NCBI RefSeq assembly: GCF_900115555.1
Contig: NZ_FOWX01000012.1
Span: 1-64,000 of the forward strand
Length of the DNA stretch: 64,000 nucleotides
From: Pseudomonas borbori
GTDB taxonomy: Bacteria > Pseudomonadota > Gammaproteobacteria > Pseudomonadales > Pseudomonadaceae
Direction: 5' to 3'
The translations under genes were made by a program, and so were the position numbers. The notes beneath the pieces were generated by a model. That model saw only the letters and a list, made by a program, of their open reading frames with translations. It had not been told where the DNA came from and ran no database searches. Positions 44,657 to 54,763 of this stretch are shown piece by piece (position 1 is the stretch's first letter; each line of letters begins with the position of its first letter).

Positions 44657-47600
44657 TCACCCCTCTCCTTCGAACAGCTTATCCAACGCATCCAGCAGCT
44701 CATCGCCGGGCCGCGAGAAATACACCCCGGCCGTTGGCATGCCGCGCAGGAACAGGTAGTAGGCGCCGCCCAGCTGGCTGTTATCGAAGTCGCTCAGGCG
44801 CTGGCGCAGGAAGCGCCGCAGCGCCACCAGGTAGATAAGGTATTGCAGGTAGTAGTGCTCGCCGGCCAGGGCCTGGAGCAGGCGTTCGCCGCCGTAGTAG
44901 CTGGCGTCCGGGCCGAGCCAGTTGGATTTGTAGTCGGCGATGTACCAGCGCCCATCGTGCTCGAAGGTCAGGTCGATAAAGCCCTTGAGGAAGCCTTTCA
45001 GGTTGTCGAACTCCAGGCGTGCGGCGGCTTCGCGCATCGGCACGGCCAGGCCATGAGCCGGATCGCTGAGGATCGCCCGCAGGCGCTGCAGGTCGAGATT
45101 GGCCACCGGGAAGGTGAAGCCAAGTTCCGGCAGGCGCCGCGCCGCGTGTAGGCTGGCCAAGGTCAGGCCATTGCCGTCGAGGTCGCTGTCGAGCACCTGC
45201 TGCAATTGGCTCAGCGCCACCTCGCTCCAGTCGCTGTCGATGCCGTGGCCGCGCAGCGCCGGTTCGATCAGCTCGGCCAGGGTTGCCTTGCCGCGCGCCC
45301 AGTCCTCCAGAATCGCGTGCAGGCAGGTGCCGGCGCGGGCGCCGCGGGGGAAGGCGAAGAAGCCACTGCCCGGCTCGCTGGCGGCGGGCAGCACCAGGCC
45401 GTCGCGGTCCGGCGCCTCCATGTGCATGCCGGAGGCCAGCCCGGAGAAGCTGCCGATGCGCCAGGCGCTGTGCAGGCTGCGGTTCATCTGCTGCAGCTGC
45501 AGGGGCGGCCGCGCACGGCGTTCACCGGCGGCGCTGGCTTCGCTGTCGCGCAACGCCTGCACGGCCATATGGCCGTGGCTGGCGCCCACCAGCTGCTCGA
45601 TCTCGCCGCGCAGGCCAGCAGGGCCGAGGGCCTGCAGATGGCCGGCGAGTTCGCCCAGGGCATCCTCGCCGGGCAGCTGGCGACCGTGCAGCAGCCAGGC
45701 CAGGGCGCTGCTGTGCAGGCCGGCCTCGCTGAGGCTGCCGTCCTTTTTCGGCTTGCAGTCCACCGGCCCCCAGTGCAGCCAGAGGCGGTCACGGGCCCGG
45801 GTCAGGGCCACGTAGGTCAGGCGCAGGCGCTCGGCGAAGCGCTCGTGGCGGGCGCGCTCACGGTGGACGTCGAACTGCTCGCCACCCAGGTCGAGCAGCG
45901 GCGTGCCGTCGTCGGCGTGGCAGCTGATGTCTTCGCTCTGGCGCAGCAGCGCGCCGTCCCACAGGTAGGGGCAGAACACCAGCGGGTATTCCAGGCCCTT
46001 GGCGGTATGGATGGTGACGATCTGCACCCGCTCGGCATCGCTTTCCAGGCGCAGCAGGGCTTCTTCGCCGTGGGCCTCGGCGCTGCGCTGGGCGTTGAAC
46101 CAGCTCAGCAGTTGTTCCAGCCCGGGGCGTTGCAGGCTCTCGCTCTGCAGCAGTTCGGCCAGGTGCAGCAGGTTGGTCAGGCGCCGTTCGCCATCGACCA
46201 GGGCGAGCAGGCGCGGCGCCACCTGCTGCTCGTCCAGCCAGGCGCGGAAGGCGCGCATGAAACCCTGTTGCTGCCAGAGCTGGTGATAGCGCTCGGCGGC
46301 TTCGCGCTCGGCATCCCAGGCCTGGGCGTCGTCCTGGCAGGCGGCCAGATCGGCGGCGCTGCGGCCGAGCAGACGGCTGGCCAGGGCATAGCGCAGTGCG
46401 CCTTCGCGGCCCGGCTCGGCATAGGCGGCCAGCACCGCGGCCAGTTCGCCGGCCTCTTCGCTGTGCCAGACGTTTTCCTTGCCGCGGCGCACGCTGGGCA
46501 CGCCGCGCGCCGCCAGTTCGGCGGCGACTTCGCCGGCCTGGCGGTGGCTGGCGACCAGCACCGCGATATCGCCGCCTTTCAGCAAGGTGCGCTCGCCCGA
46601 CGCCTCGAAATAGGCCTCGCCACGGCCGCTCGCGGTCAGCAGCGTGGCGATGCGTCGGGCCGTGTCGCGAGCCACCAGGGCGCCGGCCTCGCCTTTGCCG
46701 AGGTAATCGTCGGCCAGCCAGACCAGCGCCAATGGTGCGTCCTGTTCGGCATCGACAACCGGCAGTACCAGCTGCGGCCGCGCCCGCTGGCTGGCGCCGA
46801 CCTGCGGATAGGCCAGGCCCTTTTCGGCGAAGGGCATGGGCCGGTCGAACAACTGGTTGAGCGCGGCGATCAGCTCCGGCGTCGAACGGTGGTTGGTGGC
46901 CAGGCTGTACTGGCGCGCGGCTTCGGCGCGGGCCTGGAGGTAGGTGGCCAGGTCCGCGCCCCTGAAGGCGTAGATCGCCTGCTTGGGGTCGCCGACAAAA
47001 CACAGGTCGCCCTGGTTTTCGTAGATCCGCCGGAACACCTGGTATTGCACCGGGTCGGTGTCCTGGAACTCGTCGATCAGCGCCACCGGGTACTGTTCGC
47101 GCAGGGTGCCGGCCAGGTGGTCGCCACCCTCGCCATAGAGCGCCTGTTGCAGTTTGTTGAGCAGGTCGTCGAAGGCCAGTAGGCGCTGGGCCGCCTTGCG
47201 TTGCGGCAACTGCTCATTGAGCTGGCCGATCAGGCGTACCTGCAGGTCGATCAGGCGCTGCTCGGCTTCGGGCTGCGCGGCCTGCAGCGCCTCGCACAGG
47301 CCTTGCAGGGCATCGGCCAGCGGGCTATCCGGCGCGCTTTCGCCTTTCTTGCTGGCCTTGGCCAGGCCTTCGCGGGACAGCCGCTGGTGCGCCTCGGTCT
47401 TGCCGAACAGCGCGGCGACGTCGCTGAAGTAACCGTCCAGCTCGGCCTGCCAGGCGCCGAGCTTGGCCGGGTTGCACATATTGCTCTTGAAGCCGGCGAA
47501 GGCCTTGAGCTGCTGCAGCCACTCACCGCTCAGTTGCTGCCAGGCATCCCGCGCCTGCTGCCAGGCGTGGCGCAATGCGCTCATCTCGCTGCTGGCACCG

Positions 47601-48202
47601 GGCGGCGGCTCGATGCGCAGGTAGGGCTTGCCCAGGTGGTTGCGCAGACGCTGACGCAGGCTCTGCGGGGTGATCTTCTGCTGTACCAGGAAGGCCGCCC
47701 ACTCCGGCTCGGCGGCCGCCAGCTCGTGGCGCCAGAGGTCGGCGAGCAGGGCGTCGAGGATTTCGCGGTCGTCGTGGGTCAGCTCGTTGTCGAAATCGCC
47801 GCCGGCCTCGAACGCCGCATCCTGCAACGCACGCTGACAGAAGCCGTGGATGGTGAAGATCGCCGCCTCGTCGAAGCCGTGCACCGCCAGCAGCAGACGC
47901 CGATGACTGGCCGTATCCGGGTACTGCGCGTGCAGGCGGTTGAGCAAGTCGTCCGCGCCTGGGCCGTTGTCGTAGACCGCCAGCAGCTCGGCCAGGCGCA
48001 GACGAATGCGTTCGCGCAATTCGGCGGTGGCCGCGGTGGTAAAGGTCACCACCAGAATCTGGCTGACGTTGAGCCGTTTCTCCAGCAACAGCCGGGCGTA
48101 GAGGGCGGTGAGGGTCCAGGTCTTGCCGGTGCCGGCGCTGGCCTCGATCAGCGAGCGGCCGGCGAAGCTGTCCTGCAGCAGATCCAAAGGCGCGCTGGTC
48201 AT
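44657..48202 (-). CDS. recB: Exodeoxyribonuclease V beta subunit (RecB)
   Basis: 1181 residues. UvrD-like helicase domain: Walker A EASAGTGKTWTLTALYARLL near the N-terminus, VALIDEFQDTDPVQYQVFRRIY (motif II), and TIHTAKGLEYPLVFCPY (motif V). The C-terminal RecB nuclease domain carries GFIDLTFEHDGRWYIADYKSNWLG (here cited as landmark positions about 1080-1105), with the catalytic D and K of the DYKS motif. It repairs double-strand breaks and processes ends at Chi. The ATG overlaps the recC stop by four bases. Confidence 0.96.
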   Translation of the reverse strand: MTSAPLDLLQDSFAGRSLIEASAGTGKTWTLTALYARLLLEKRLNVSQILVVTFTTAATAELRERIRLRLAELLAVYDNGPGADDLLNRLHAQYPDTASHRRLLLAVHGFDEAAIFTIHGFCQRALQDAAFEAGGDFDNELTHDDREILDALLADLWRHELAAAEPEWAAFLVQQKITPQSLRQRLRNHLGKPYLRIEPPPGASSEMSALRHAWQQARDAWQQLSGEWLQQLKAFAGFKSNMCNPAKLGAWQAELDGYFSDVAALFGKTEAHQRLSREGLAKASKKGESAPDSPLADALQGLCEALQAAQPEAEQRLIDLQVRLIGQLNEQLPQRKAAQRLLAFDDLLNKLQQALYGEGGDHLAGTLREQYPVALIDEFQDTDPVQYQVFRRIYENQGDLCFVGDPKQAIYAFRGADLATYLQARAEAARQYSLATNHRSTPELIAALNQLFDRPMPFAEKGLAYPQVGASQRARPQLVLPVVDAEQDAPLALVWLADDYLGKGEAGALVARDTARRIATLLTASGRGEAYFEASGERTLLKGGDIAVLVASHRQAGEVAAELAARGVPSVRRGKENVWHSEEAGELAAVLAAYAEPGREGALRYALASRLLGRSAADLAACQDDAQAWDAEREAAERYHQLWQQQGFMRAFRAWLDEQQVAPRLLALVDGERRLTNLLHLAELLQSESLQRPGLEQLLSWFNAQRSAEAHGEEALLRLESDAERVQIVTIHTAKGLEYPLVFCPYLWDGALLRQSEDISCHADDGTPLLDLGGEQFDVHRERARHERFAERLRLTYVALTRARDRLWLHWGPVDCKPKKDGSLSEAGLHSSALAWLLHGRQLPGEDALGELAGHLQALGPAGLRGEIEQLVGASHGHMAVQALRDSEASAAGERRARPPLQLQQMNRSLHSAWRIGSFSGLASGMHMEAPDRDGLVLPAASEPGSGFFAFPRGARAGTCLHAILEDWARGKATLAELIEPALRGHGIDSDWSEVALSQLQQVLDSDLDGNGLTLASLHAARRLPELGFTFPVANLDLQRLRAILSDPAHGLAVPMREAAARLEFDNLKGFLKGFIDLTFEHDGRWYIADYKSNWLGPDASYYGGERLLQALAGEHYYLQYLIYLVALRRFLRQRLSDFDNSQLGGAYYLFLRGMPTAGVYFSRPGDELLDALDKLFEGEG

Positions 48203-51200
48203 GCTTCGTCCTCGTCACTGCCGTGCAACGCATCCAGGGCCGGGCCGTAGAGTTGTTCGGCCAGCGCCTCGAAGCGCGCGTCCAGCGGCTCGCGGTCGCG
48301 GAAGGCCAGGGCGTTCCAGGGGTCCTGGCCTTCGCCGCTCATATAGTCGTTGCCTTGCCACATCACCCGCGCTTCGCTGCGCGCGGCGTCGAGCGGTTCC
48401 TTGCGGCCGGGTTTGCGCCATTTTTTGGCGAAGCCATAACTACACTTGGCCAGCACCGGCAGCGGTTCGCACAGGGCGCTCTTGTAGGCCTCGAGCCAGG
48501 GTTCGAGCAGTTGCAGCGGGTTGCTCAGCGGCCCCAGGCGCCACTCGCTTTTCGGCGACAGCAGGCGGCTGTCGCGGGCGATGCCGGGGGTGGCGGCGCA
48601 GTTGAGCAGCAGGTGGCGCAGCCAGAACGGCGCCAGCTCCCAGGCGCCGAGGTCGCGCAGGCGGTAGTCGAACAGGCCGCTGGCGCTGACCCCGTCGAGC
48701 CAGCCGTGGATGCGCACGCCGGCCAGCTGGATATCCACCAGCAGCGGTTGCGGGACGTCTTGCGGGCGTTCGTCGAACAGGGTCGGGGCGAAGGCGCGGA
48801 TCGGCCCGCGAATCTGCCCCCAGTGGGCCTGGCCCAGCTCGCCCACCGGCAACCAGCCGGAGGCGGCGGCCACGCGGCGTTCCTCGCCCTCGCTCCAGCC
48901 CTGTTCGATGGCCTGCAGCGCCAGCTGACGCAGGCCGTGCTGGCTGGTCCACTCGACGCTGAAGGGTTCGTCGCCGGCCAGGGCCTCCTCGCTCTGCGCC
49001 AGACGCAGGCCGAGGCGCTGTTCCAGCAGGTAGCGCGCCGGGTGCTTGAAGCAGTGGATCAGCTGGCTGGGTTCCAGGGTCAGCGGATCGCCGCCCGGCC
49101 CGTCCGGTTCCGGCGCGGCCAGGGTGCCGGCGAAGGGCTGCGGCGCTTCGACCGCCTGGCTCAGGCGCTGGGCGGCGCGGAACCAGGGCGCGGCAAAACC
49201 GGCCTGGGCGCCGCCGGCGAAATTGCCGGCGGCGAAGGGTTGCAGCGGGTGCTGGTGGGTGATCTGGGTGCTGGCTTTTTTGCTGGTCTCAGATTCGTCG
49301 CGGCTGAAGCCCCTCCCACAAGTTGCGGTCAGATCGATGACATCCAGCAGTTCGCTGACCAGCACCGAGGGTGGCAGTTCGGCGTTGCTGCGCGGGTCGC
49401 GGCCGACGTAGCTGAGGTAGAGGCCGCCGCGCGCCGAGAGGAGGATTTCCAGCAGCAGGTAACGGTCGTCGAGGCGCCGGGCGCGGTCGCCACGCCGCGG
49501 TTTCTGCCCGATCAGGTCGAAGCCGGCCGCCGGGGTGCGCCGCGGCAGGGCGCCATCGTCGAGGCCGAGCAGGCAGACCAGGCGAAACGGCAGGCTGCGC
49601 ATCGGCACCATGGTGCAGAAGGTCACCGCGCCGGTGAGAAAGCCCGAGGCGCCGCCGCCCTGCTCCAGAGCCGAGGTCAGCTGCTGGCGGATCAGCGCCA
49701 GTTCCAGCGGCCGCTCGATGCCGGCAGCCGTGGCCTGATCCTGCAGCGCCGCACAGGCGCGGGAGAGCAGCAACAGGGTGTCGCCGGCCTCGCGCTCGTC
49801 GAACAGGGTGTCGATCAGCGCCAGCAGGGTCTCGCTCCACTCGCCCAGGCTGCGCGGGCGTTGCAGGCTCTGCGCCAGGGCGGCCAGGCGTTCGACGAAG
49901 GCGGCCAGGCGCCCGAGCAACTGCGCGCGACCGCCTTCCAGGGCATCCAGCGGCCAGCTGTCGCCGAGCAGAGGCGCGTGCGCGCCGGCCAGTTTCGGCG
50001 GCGCGGCGAAGCCCAGGAGCAGGCGATCCAGACCCTGGCGCCAGGTGAAGGCGGCATCCGCCGGCAGGCCCAGCTGCTGACGATGCTCGCCATCGCGGCC
50101 CCAGCGCACGCCGGCCTCGCGCAGCCAATCGCGCAGCAGCGGCAGGTCCTCGGCTTCGATGCCGGCGCGGCGGGCGAGCGCCGGTTGCTCCAGCCAGGCG
50201 AGGATTTCCTCGGCGGCGAAGCGGCTGTCGGGCAGGGCGAGCAGGTTGAGGAAGGCTTCGATCAACGGGATTTCCGCGCGCAGGCTGCGGTCGGCCAGGC
50301 TGAAGGGAATGCGGGGTCCGGCCGTCCGGGCAGCGCCGCTTTTAGCCGCGAAAATCGCCTCGATATAGGGCGCGTAACGTTCGATATCCGGGGTCAGCAC
50401 CACCACCTGATCCGGGGTCAGCTCGGGATCGGCGGCGAAGCGGGCGAGCAACTGGTCATGGAGGATTTCCACCTCGCGCAGCGGCGAGTGGGCGATATGC
50501 AGCTCCAGCGAGCGGTCGTCCTCGCGCAACACCAGTCGCTCATCGGCCTGGCGGGTGCGCAGGCGCAGGATGTCGTTCTGCAGCGCCTGCAGCAGGCTGC
50601 TGTCGTGCAGATCCTCATCTTCGGAATACAGACCGATTTCCTGGCTGCCTTCGCTCGAAGCCAGGGAGAACAGGCTGTCGAAGAAGTCGCGGCCCTGCTT
50701 GCCCAGGCTGGCGAGCAGCGGATGGCCAACATCCAGGTACCAGTCATCCGGGCTCAGCTCGGGTTGGCGGGCCAGCTCGCGGATATCGCGAATCTCGCCC
50801 CAGGCCTCACGGCAGGGATTGAGGGCGAAGATCACCACCTCGGTGTGCCGCGCCAGGCCTTCGAGCACGCGCAGGTGGTGGGTCGGCAGGCTGCTGATGC
50901 CGAATACCAGCAGGCGTTCCGGCAGAGCGGCAATGGGCGACGCGTCGTACAGACGGCGCAACAGGTCGTCGAGCAGGCGCGCACGGTGCGGGTGGCCGCC
51001 CTCGGTCAGCTCGCGCCAGAGCAGCGCCTGCCAGGCTTCGTCCGGGCCCAGGCCGAGCAGTTCGTTGCGCTCCCAAGCCGCCAGCCAGTCGTCGCGATAC
51101 AGCAGGTATTGGTCGAATACATCGGCGATCTTGCTGGCCAACGACAGGCGGCGGCGCTCATCGCCGCCCTCCAGGTAATGCGCCAGGCGCGGCGCTTCCG

Positions 51201-51513
51201 CGAGGTTGACCGGCTCGCACAGCCAGTCGTAGAGGCGCCAGGCCAGGGTGGTCGGCGCGAACGCCGATTGCTCGGGCAACTGACCCAGCACCAGGCGCGA
51301 CAGATCCCAGACGAACTTGGCCGGCAACTGCACCTCGAGCTGCATGGCGATGCCCTGCTTGCGCGCCAGTTCCAGGGTCAGCCAACGGCCCATGCCCTGG
51401 CTCGGCACCACCACCAGCGCCGGCGCCAGGGGCTCGCGCAATGGCTGGGCGAGCAGGCTGGTGGCCAGTGCGCCGAGGGTTTCCAGATCGGGAGCGTGAT
51501 AAAGACTGAGCAT
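48199..51513 (-). CDS. recC: Exodeoxyribonuclease V gamma subunit (RecC)
   Basis: About 1104 residues, the Chi-recognition subunit of RecBCD, with the family N-terminus MLSLYHAPDLETLGALATSL and conserved VVVPSQGMGRWLTLELA. ATG 51513 is used; a GTG nine bases upstream is possible. At residues ~731-742 the sequence TCGRGFSRDESE is encoded by a TGTGGGAGGGGCTTCAGCCG-type repeat (49296-49323) that sits in frame in the coding region. RecB follows with a four-base overlap. Confidence 0.95.
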   Translation of the reverse strand: MLSLYHAPDLETLGALATSLLAQPLREPLAPALVVVPSQGMGRWLTLELARKQGIAMQLEVQLPAKFVWDLSRLVLGQLPEQSAFAPTTLAWRLYDWLCEPVNLAEAPRLAHYLEGGDERRRLSLASKIADVFDQYLLYRDDWLAAWERNELLGLGPDEAWQALLWRELTEGGHPHRARLLDDLLRRLYDASPIAALPERLLVFGISSLPTHHLRVLEGLARHTEVVIFALNPCREAWGEIRDIRELARQPELSPDDWYLDVGHPLLASLGKQGRDFFDSLFSLASSEGSQEIGLYSEDEDLHDSSLLQALQNDILRLRTRQADERLVLREDDRSLELHIAHSPLREVEILHDQLLARFAADPELTPDQVVVLTPDIERYAPYIEAIFAAKSGAARTAGPRIPFSLADRSLRAEIPLIEAFLNLLALPDSRFAAEEILAWLEQPALARRAGIEAEDLPLLRDWLREAGVRWGRDGEHRQQLGLPADAAFTWRQGLDRLLLGFAAPPKLAGAHAPLLGDSWPLDALEGGRAQLLGRLAAFVERLAALAQSLQRPRSLGEWSETLLALIDTLFDEREAGDTLLLLSRACAALQDQATAAGIERPLELALIRQQLTSALEQGGGASGFLTGAVTFCTMVPMRSLPFRLVCLLGLDDGALPRRTPAAGFDLIGQKPRRGDRARRLDDRYLLLEILLSARGGLYLSYVGRDPRSNAELPPSVLVSELLDVIDLTATCGRGFSRDESETSKKASTQITHQHPLQPFAAGNFAGGAQAGFAAPWFRAAQRLSQAVEAPQPFAGTLAAPEPDGPGGDPLTLEPSQLIHCFKHPARYLLEQRLGLRLAQSEEALAGDEPFSVEWTSQHGLRQLALQAIEQGWSEGEERRVAAASGWLPVGELGQAHWGQIRGPIRAFAPTLFDERPQDVPQPLLVDIQLAGVRIHGWLDGVSASGLFDYRLRDLGAWELAPFWLRHLLLNCAATPGIARDSRLLSPKSEWRLGPLSNPLQLLEPWLEAYKSALCEPLPVLAKCSYGFAKKWRKPGRKEPLDAARSEARVMWQGNDYMSGEGQDPWNALAFRDREPLDARFEALAEQLYGPALDALHGSDEDEA
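49296..49323. repeat. In-frame dispersed repeat inside recC
   Basis: On the minus strand the sequence is CTTGTGGGAGGGGCTTCAGC then CGCGACG. This is the TGTGGGAGGGG-type repeat that is widely intergenic in Pseudomonas. Here it is read through as CGRGFSRDE inside recC without a frameshift. Confidence 0.7.
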
Positions 51514-51613
51514 GGTGGGCACTGCATCCGTGGCGAAGCGCTAGATTAACCAGTCTGGCGGCGTGGAGCGACCGCCAGTGCTAGGATGGCAGCGCACAAG
51601 GCCAGGAGGCACG

Positions 51614-52741
51614 ATGAACGACACGACCGATGACCCGGTGGATGTATTCCCCTATCTGCAACTGCTCTACGAACGCGGCGGTTCGGACCTGTTCTTCAGT
51701 GTCGGCGCGCCACCGCACATGAAGGTCGAAGGCCATAGCCAGGCGGTCGGCGAACGCCTGCTGAAGGCCGGCGAGGTGCAGCGGCAAGCCTACCAGTTGA
51801 TGACCCAGAAACAGATCATGGAGTTCGAGCGCGATCTGGAGATGAACCTGGCGGTCAGCGTGCAGAACGCCGGGCGCTTCCGGGTCAACGTCTACTACCA
51901 GCGCGGTGAAGTGAGCATGGTGGTGCGCCTGATCAAGAGCCGGATTCCCGACTTCACGGCGCTCGGCCTGCCCAAGCTGCTGGAAAAACTGAGCATGCAG
52001 GACCGCGGCCTGATCCTCATGGTTGGCGCGGCCGGCTCGGGCAAGTCGACCACCCTGGCGGCCATGCTGGACTTTCGCAACCGCCACAAGAGCGGGCATA
52101 TCGTCTGCATCGAAGACCCCATCGAGTTCCTGCACAAACACCAGAAGTCGATCATCGACCAGCGCGAAGTCGGCCTGGATACCCACAGCTTCGCCGACGC
52201 CCTGCGCAACGTGCTGCGCGAGGCGCCGGACGTGATCATGCTCGGCGAGATCCGCGATGCCGCGACCATGCAGCACGCCCTGCACTACGCGGAAACCGGC
52301 CACCTGTGCCTGGCCACCCTGCATGCCACCAGCAGCAGCCACGCGGTCGAGCGGATCGTGCGTTTCTTCCCCGACGAGGCGCGCAAGCAGGTATTGGCCG
52401 ACCTGGCGCAGAACCTGCTGGCGGTGATCGGCCAGCGCCTGGTGCCCGGCGTGACGCAGAAACGCGTGGCCGCAGTGGAGTTGATGCTGGCCACTCCCTA
52501 TATCCGCGACCTGATCCAGCGCGACCAGCTGGACGACCTCCGCGAAGCCACGGCACGGGCGCTGGAACAGGGCCTGCAGACCTTCGACCAGCACCTCTAC
52601 CAGTTGCTCGAAGCCGGCCGGGTCAGCCTGGGCGAGGCGCTCAAGTTCGCCGATTCGCGAACCGACCTAAGCCTCAAGGTCAAGCTGCAGCACGGTTTCG
52701 GCGCCGAGGATGGCGAGTTCAAGGTGCTGCACGACAGCTGA
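51614..52741 (+). CDS. PilT/PilU-family twitching-motility ATPase (PilU-like)
   Basis: 375 residues. Retraction-ATPase landmarks: Walker A MVGAAGSGKSTTLAAML, Asp box HIVCIEDPIEFLHKHQ, Walker B APDVIMLGEIRDAATM, and His box ETGHLCLATLHATSSSHAVERI. The segments GGSDLFFSVGAPPHMKVEG and REVGLDT agree better with PilU than PilT. The strong AGGAGG before ATG 51614 fixes the start. No pilT or other pilus genes are adjacent, so this may be an extra PilU paralogue; the canonical pilU sits next to pilT. Confidence 0.88.
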   Translation: MNDTTDDPVDVFPYLQLLYERGGSDLFFSVGAPPHMKVEGHSQAVGERLLKAGEVQRQAYQLMTQKQIMEFERDLEMNLAVSVQNAGRFRVNVYYQRGEVSMVVRLIKSRIPDFTALGLPKLLEKLSMQDRGLILMVGAAGSGKSTTLAAMLDFRNRHKSGHIVCIEDPIEFLHKHQKSIIDQREVGLDTHSFADALRNVLREAPDVIMLGEIRDAATMQHALHYAETGHLCLATLHATSSSHAVERIVRFFPDEARKQVLADLAQNLLAVIGQRLVPGVTQKRVAAVELMLATPYIRDLIQRDQLDDLREATARALEQGLQTFDQHLYQLLEAGRVSLGEALKFADSRTDLSLKVKLQHGFGAEDGEFKVLHDS

Positions 52742-52951
52742 GGGCGGGAGAGAAACGCTCGCCTATTGCACCGTCGCCAAACGCCCGTTGCGACCACCTG
52801 CAGGCGGTCTCGCGGCGACGCTCGAAATCTGACACCTGCAGAAAGCGGCTGACGCCCAGTGCATTTACGGCTATAGCTAAATGCAGGCCTGGATAAAACC
52901 GTGCTTCATGCATCCAACAACCACAGGCCGGTCGCCAGGGAGGCCGTCGTC

Positions 52952-54598
52952 ATGCTCACCCTGCTCAATCTGCTGTCTGCCGTCGCCCTGCTGATCTGGG
53001 GGACCCACATCGTTCGTACCGGCATCCTGCGGGTGTACGGCTCGCACCTGCGCCAGGTGCTCAGCCACAACGTCAGCAAGCGGCCGATGGCCTTCGCCGC
53101 CGGTATCGGCGTCACCGCCCTGGTGCAGAGCAGCAACGCCACCGCGCTGCTGGTCACCTCCTTCGTCGGCCAGGGCTTGATGGCGCTGCCGCCAGCGTTG
53201 GCGATCATGCTCGGCGCCGACGTCGGCACGGCGCTGATGGCGCGGGTGCTGACCTTCGACCTGAGCTGGCTGTCGCCGCTGCTGATTTTCCTCGGGGTGA
53301 TCTTCTTCCTCTCCCGCCGGCAAACCCGTGCCGGCCAGCTGGGCCGCGTGGGTATCGGTCTGGGCCTGATGCTCCTGGCGCTGGAACTGATCGTCGCCGC
53401 TGCCACGCCGATCACCCAGGCAACCGGAATCAAGGTGCTGTTCGCCTCGCTGACCGGCGACCTGCTGCTGGATGCCCTGATCGGCGCCTTGTTCGCCCTG
53501 ATTTCCTACTCCAGCCTGGCGGCGGTGCTGCTCACCGCGACCCTGGCCGGCGCCGGCCTGATCAGCCTGCCGGTGGCCATCGGCCTGGTGATCGGCGCCA
53601 ATATCGGCAGCGGCCTGCTGGCCTTCCTCACCGCCAGCCTGCAGACCCCGGCGGGACGGCGGGTGGCCCTGGGCAGCCTGCTGTACAAACTGATCGGCCT
53701 GATCGTGGTGATCCCCCTGCTCAACCCGCTGGTGAGCTGGCTGGACAGCCTCGAGTGGCGGCCGGCGGAGCTGGTGATCGGCTTCCACCTGCTCTACAAC
53801 AGCCTGCGCTGCGTGCTGATGCTGCCCACGGTCGGGCCGATGGCGCGCTTCTGCAACTGGCTGCTGCCGGATCGCCCCGACACCAGTGGCGTGGCCCGCC
53901 CGCGCCACCTCGATGCTACGGCACTGGCCACACCGAGCCTGGCGCTGGCCAATGCGGTGCGTGAGACCCTGCGCATCGGCGACCTGATCGATACCATGCT
54001 CAGCCACCTGCTGGAAGTGCTGCGCAGCAACCAGCCGGCGCTGAGCAAGGAGTTGCGCCGCCTGGACGACGACGTCGATGCGCTCTACAGCGCGGTCAAA
54101 CTCTACCTGGCGCAGGTGCCGCGCGAGGCGCTCAGCGAACAGGACAGCCGGCGCTGGGCGGAGATCATCGAGCTGGCGGTCAACCTGGAGCGCGCCGGCG
54201 ACATCATCGAACGCATGCTCGGCAAGGTGCAGGATCAGAAGACCGCACAGCGCCATTCGTTCTCCGAAAGCGGCCTGGAGGAACTGGCCAGCCTGCACGG
54301 GCGGCTGATGGTCAACCTGCGCCTGGGGCTATCGGTATTCCTCTCCGGCGATCCCGAGAGCGCTCGCCAGCTGCTGCGCGAGAAGCGCCGCTTCCGCGCC
54401 CAGGAGCGCCGCCTGGCCCACGCCCACGTCGGCCGCCTGCACCGCCAGGTGGTGCAAAGCATCGAAACCAGCTCGCTGCACCTGGAGCTGATCGGCGACA
54501 TGAAACGCCTCAACTCGCTGTTCTGCAGCAGCGCCTACGTGGTGTTGGAGTCCGCGGACACCGGTGCGCTGCATGCGGAGGAAGTGGGTGGCGAGTAG
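52952..54598 (+). CDS. Na/Pi cotransporter family protein with PhoU-like domain
   Basis: 548 residues. The N-terminal ~310 residues are hydrophobic, with the two QSSNA-type repeats of the NptA family (VTALVQSSNATALLVTSF, and YSSLAAVLLTATLAGAGL). The C-terminal ~220 residues are helical and PhoU-like (LLEVLRSNQPALSKELRRLDDD, ELAVNLERAGDIIERM). It is expected to import or export phosphate with sodium. ATG 52952 follows AGGGAGG; an in-frame upstream start at 52901 is less likely. Confidence 0.88.
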   Translation: MLTLLNLLSAVALLIWGTHIVRTGILRVYGSHLRQVLSHNVSKRPMAFAAGIGVTALVQSSNATALLVTSFVGQGLMALPPALAIMLGADVGTALMARVLTFDLSWLSPLLIFLGVIFFLSRRQTRAGQLGRVGIGLGLMLLALELIVAAATPITQATGIKVLFASLTGDLLLDALIGALFALISYSSLAAVLLTATLAGAGLISLPVAIGLVIGANIGSGLLAFLTASLQTPAGRRVALGSLLYKLIGLIVVIPLLNPLVSWLDSLEWRPAELVIGFHLLYNSLRCVLMLPTVGPMARFCNWLLPDRPDTSGVARPRHLDATALATPSLALANAVRETLRIGDLIDTMLSHLLEVLRSNQPALSKELRRLDDDVDALYSAVKLYLAQVPREALSEQDSRRWAEIIELAVNLERAGDIIERMLGKVQDQKTAQRHSFSESGLEELASLHGRLMVNLRLGLSVFLSGDPESARQLLREKRRFRAQERRLAHAHVGRLHRQVVQSIETSSLHLELIGDMKRLNSLFCSSAYVVLESADTGALHAEEVGGE

Positions 54599-54699
54599 CA
54601 CACAGGCAAAAGACAGCGTGCCTCTGGAGTTGCGTTTGAATAATGCGCAGCGCGGATTTCATTGGGCTACGGGACTGGCGCAGAATTGTCGACGACGGT

Positions 54700-54729
54700 T
54701 TGGTTGCGCCCGGCCCGGCGGTGTAGAAT
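54700..54729 (+). promoter_or_regulatory. Probable sigma-70 promoter of the TPR lipoprotein gene
   Basis: -35 TTGGTT and -10 TAGAAT with an 18-bp spacer, about 35 bp upstream of the lipoprotein gene start. Confidence 0.45.
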
Positions 54730-54763
54730 TGGCCGTTTTTTGCCCGATATGAGACTCGCAGTA

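Noticed and set aside
48223-51549. Very long open frame (over 1100 codons) on the plus strand opposite recC
   Set aside because: It mirrors the GC-rich third-position bias of recC, has no family resemblance and no ribosome site; recC on the minus strand is unmistakable.
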